Source of the DNA: Dyella sp. BiH032
Lineage (GTDB): Bacteria; Pseudomonadota; Gammaproteobacteria; Xanthomonadales; Rhodanobacteraceae
Length of the DNA stretch: 64,000 nucleotides
Assembly: GCF_031954525.1 (NCBI RefSeq)
Contig: NZ_CP134868.1
Coordinates: 124,001-188,000, forward strand
Direction of reading: 5' to 3'
This document shows, piece by piece, positions 60,312 to 64,000 of the stretch (within the stretch, counting starts at the first letter, position 1; each line of letters begins with the position of its first letter). Position numbers and translations under genes: made by a program. The notes beneath the pieces were generated by a model. The model was not told where the DNA came from. It did not search any database and saw only the letters and a list, made by a program, of their open reading frames with translations.

Positions 60312-61652
60312 GTGACGGACTTTCTCCAGCTGCGAAGCCTGAAGACGCTTGAAATCCTGACCAGCGAGGACAGTTACGTCGTCAAGGCCGAAGGCGTCAA
60401 TCAGTGGGTGACCTGCCCGCTGTGCAAGACCGGACGCCTGCATGGTCACGGCTCACAGGAACAGTCGTTTCAGGACACACCGACGCACGGCAAACCCGTC
60501 GTGATCTTCATCCAGCGCCGTCGCTATCGCTGTACAAGCTGCACCAAGACCTTGTTTGAGCCTGTGGCGGACCTTGATGGAAAACGCCAAGCCACGGCGC
60601 GTCTGGTGCGTTATATCCGCGACCAGTCCTTCTCCAAGACCTTTGCGGCCCTTGCCCGGGAAGTAGCCGTGGACGAAAAGACGGTCCGCCACGTCTTCGA
60701 CGATTTCATCGAGGAGGTCGAGGCCAAGACCCAGTTCCGGACGCCGCGGGTGCTGGGTATCGACGAGCTCAAGATCATCGGCCAGTACCGGGCCATGATC
60801 ACCAACGTCGAGCGCAAGACCGTGTTCGATATCCGCCCCAGCCGGGCCAAAGCCGAGTTGATGCCCTATTTCCGCGACCTGCGGGACAAGGACTCGGTCG
60901 AGTGGGTGGCGATGGACATGTACCACGTTTATCGGCAGGTGGTGCGCGCCACGCTGCCACAGGCCCGGATCGTGGTCGATCGATTCCATATCCAGCGCAT
61001 GGCGAACGACGCGCTGGAGAAGCTGCGCAAGCGCATTCGCAAGGATTTGGCCACCCGGCAGCGCCTCAAACTCAAGGACGAGCGGTTCCTGCTGCTCAAG
61101 CGGCAGCACGACCTGACAGGGAGAGATATGGACCGGATGCGGGAATGGTTCCAACAGTTCCCGCTCCTAAGCGAAGCCCACGCGCTCAAGGAAGGATTTC
61201 TGTCGATCTGGGATCAGAAGACCCGCCCAGCAGCAGAAGCCGCCTGCGCGAAGTGGCAGGCCAATATTCCGACCGAATTGGCGGCCACGTTCAAGGACCT
61301 GACCACCGCCGTGCACAACTGGCACGACGAAATCTTCGCCTACTTCGAGCAGCCGATTACCAATGCCTATACTGAGTCAGTCAACCGAGTGGCCAAAGAC
61401 ATGAACCGCATGGGCAGGGGTTACAGCTTCGAGGTGCTTCGGGCGCGCATGCTCTACGACAAGAAGGCGCGCAAGGATGGCTCGGTTATCGAAACCGTGT
61501 TGGTCGATGACGACGACCCAATGACCACGGACTTCGTGTTCCAGCGGATGACCACGGCGGCAACGCGCAAGAAGAAGATCACGCGCGTGGTCGAGTACGG
61601 CCCCTATCTCCCGACGCTGGCGCGGCTACTCGAAGAGGGGTATTTCGAATAG
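60312..61652 (+). CDS. tnpA: ISL3-family transposase
   Basis: GTG 60312. The 446-residue product has an N-terminal zinc-finger region (CPLCKTGRLHGHG and YRCTSCTKTLFEP), a helix-turn-helix (LAREVAVDEKTVRHVFDDF), and a DDE core: D in VLGIDELKI, D in VAMDMYHVYR, and E in NAYTESVNR. A late GRGYSFEVLRARMLY and a normal length identify ISL3. The reading frame is intact. I could not match terminal inverted repeats on either side, so the IS borders are undefined. Confidence 0.93.
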   Translation: MTDFLQLRSLKTLEILTSEDSYVVKAEGVNQWVTCPLCKTGRLHGHGSQEQSFQDTPTHGKPVVIFIQRRRYRCTSCTKTLFEPVADLDGKRQATARLVRYIRDQSFSKTFAALAREVAVDEKTVRHVFDDFIEEVEAKTQFRTPRVLGIDELKIIGQYRAMITNVERKTVFDIRPSRAKAELMPYFRDLRDKDSVEWVAMDMYHVYRQVVRATLPQARIVVDRFHIQRMANDALEKLRKRIRKDLATRQRLKLKDERFLLLKRQHDLTGRDMDRMREWFQQFPLLSEAHALKEGFLSIWDQKTRPAAEAACAKWQANIPTELAATFKDLTTAVHNWHDEIFAYFEQPITNAYTESVNRVAKDMNRMGRGYSFEVLRARMLYDKKARKDGSVIETVLVDDDDPMTTDFVFQRMTTAATRKKKITRVVEYGPYLPTLARLLEEGYFE

Positions 61653-61734
61653 TCCTCAGCCCATTGTGCAAGAGGCGGCGCTTCAGCCTGAATTTGTGAT
61701 TCAGCCGATGAAGCATAGGTAAGAGGCCCAGCCA

Positions 61735-63718
<1,984 letters not shown>

Positions 63719-63730
63719 GGCAATCTCCTT

Positions 63731-64000
63731 TCAGTAGAACAGGGGCATGAGGTAGGGGAACACGAGCGCGATCAGCACCAGGGCGGTGACGATCCAGAAG
63801 ATCACCTTGTAGGCCGTCCGCACCTGGGGCACGGCGCATGCGTCGTCCGGCGCGCAGGCGCGAGCCGGCCGGAAGATGCGACGCCACGCGAAGAACAGCG
63901 CCACGAGCGCCACGCCAATGAAGATCGGCCGGTACGGTTCCAGCGCGGTCAAGTTGCCGATCCAGGCGCCGGAGAAACCCAGCGTGATCAGCACCAGCGG
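63731..64000 (-). CDS. merT: MerT, mercuric transport protein (partial, 5' end missing)
   Basis: The frame continues past the right edge. The visible part, from PLVLITLGFSGAWIGNL through RRIFRPARACAPDDACAVPQ and YKVIFWIVTALVLIAL to the end, is the C-terminal three-quarters of MerT, with the second cysteine pair near its middle. MerT carries Hg(II) across the inner membrane. The start, and merR if present, lie outside the window. Confidence 0.95.
   Translation of the reverse strand, partial: PLVLITLGFSGAWIGNLTALEPYRPIFIGVALVALFFAWRRIFRPARACAPDDACAVPQVRTAYKVIFWIVTALVLIALVFPYLMPLFY

Overview
The window is part of a large conjugative element, either a plasmid or an integrative conjugative element. 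It is GC-rich and most resembles gamma-proteobacterial elements of the Xanthomonadaceae type; the host assignment is an inference from GC content, codon style, the H-NS-family protein and the mer module. It carries no rRNA, no convincing tRNA and no chromosomal housekeeping genes. Its backbone includes a replicative helicase (DnaB), a TelA-type protein, an H-NS-like silencer, a KfrA-like coiled-coil protein and a nearly complete F-type (SXT/R27-like gene order) type IV secretion operon. No relaxase, coupling protein, traG or traH is visible, so those must lie outside the window.

Layout. 1-7.4 kb (+): unidentified backbone genes, dnaB, a coiled-coil gene, telA and three small membrane-protein genes in overlapping order. 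7.4-12.6 kb: a uracil-DNA-glycosylase-like gene, an H-NS-family gene, a nuclease-like plus zinc-ribbon membrane pair, and small unknowns. 12.7-16.1 kb: an array of six spaced repeats followed by a stand-alone error-prone polymerase gene, dnaE2, with no imuA or imuB. 16.4-21.4 kb: a 1652-residue Gly-rich autotransporter adhesin with an extended signal peptide, followed by a terminator. 21.5-27.7 kb: accessory genes including an exported FKBP prolyl isomerase and an SRAP (yedK-type) gene overlapping a Cys-rich mini-gene.

27.8-36.9 kb: a compact, very GC-rich module. On the minus strand a large antitoxin-like gene, a RES-domain toxin gene, a tyrosine recombinase gene and a 1250-residue nuclease/TPR-like/PIN-like protein form one operon; the first three genes overlap end to end. 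A KfrA-like gene pair diverges from it across an AT-rich region with two palindromes. This is the best candidate for an undescribed system. 37-41.8 kb (+): a SprT-like protein that has lost its HExxH motif, a DnaB-core-like protein without a Walker A motif, a nuclease-like DUF6998-type protein, an orphan DsbD N-terminal domain and small unknowns.

58.8 to 41.9 kb (minus): traL-traE-traK-traB-traV-traA-traC-trbI-traF(peptidase)-trbC/traW fusion-csrA-like-traU-traN plus a second TraN-like gene and two unknown genes. Most neighbours overlap by a few bases. Hairpins follow the pilin gene and traU, which suggests segmental expression. The CsrA-like gene between trbC/traW and traU suggests post-transcriptional control of transfer. 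58.9-60.2 kb: tandem terminators, a small membrane-protein gene, an unexplained hairpin-rich noncoding stretch and two look-alike promoters. 60.3-64 kb: an ISL3-family transposase and a mercury-resistance operon (merT-merP-merA, minus strand) running off the right edge.

Genes for DNA repair or damage tolerance are unusually numerous for accessory DNA: DnaE2, SRAP, a UDG-like protein and a SprT relative. All functional statements are from reading the sequence; no database searches were run.
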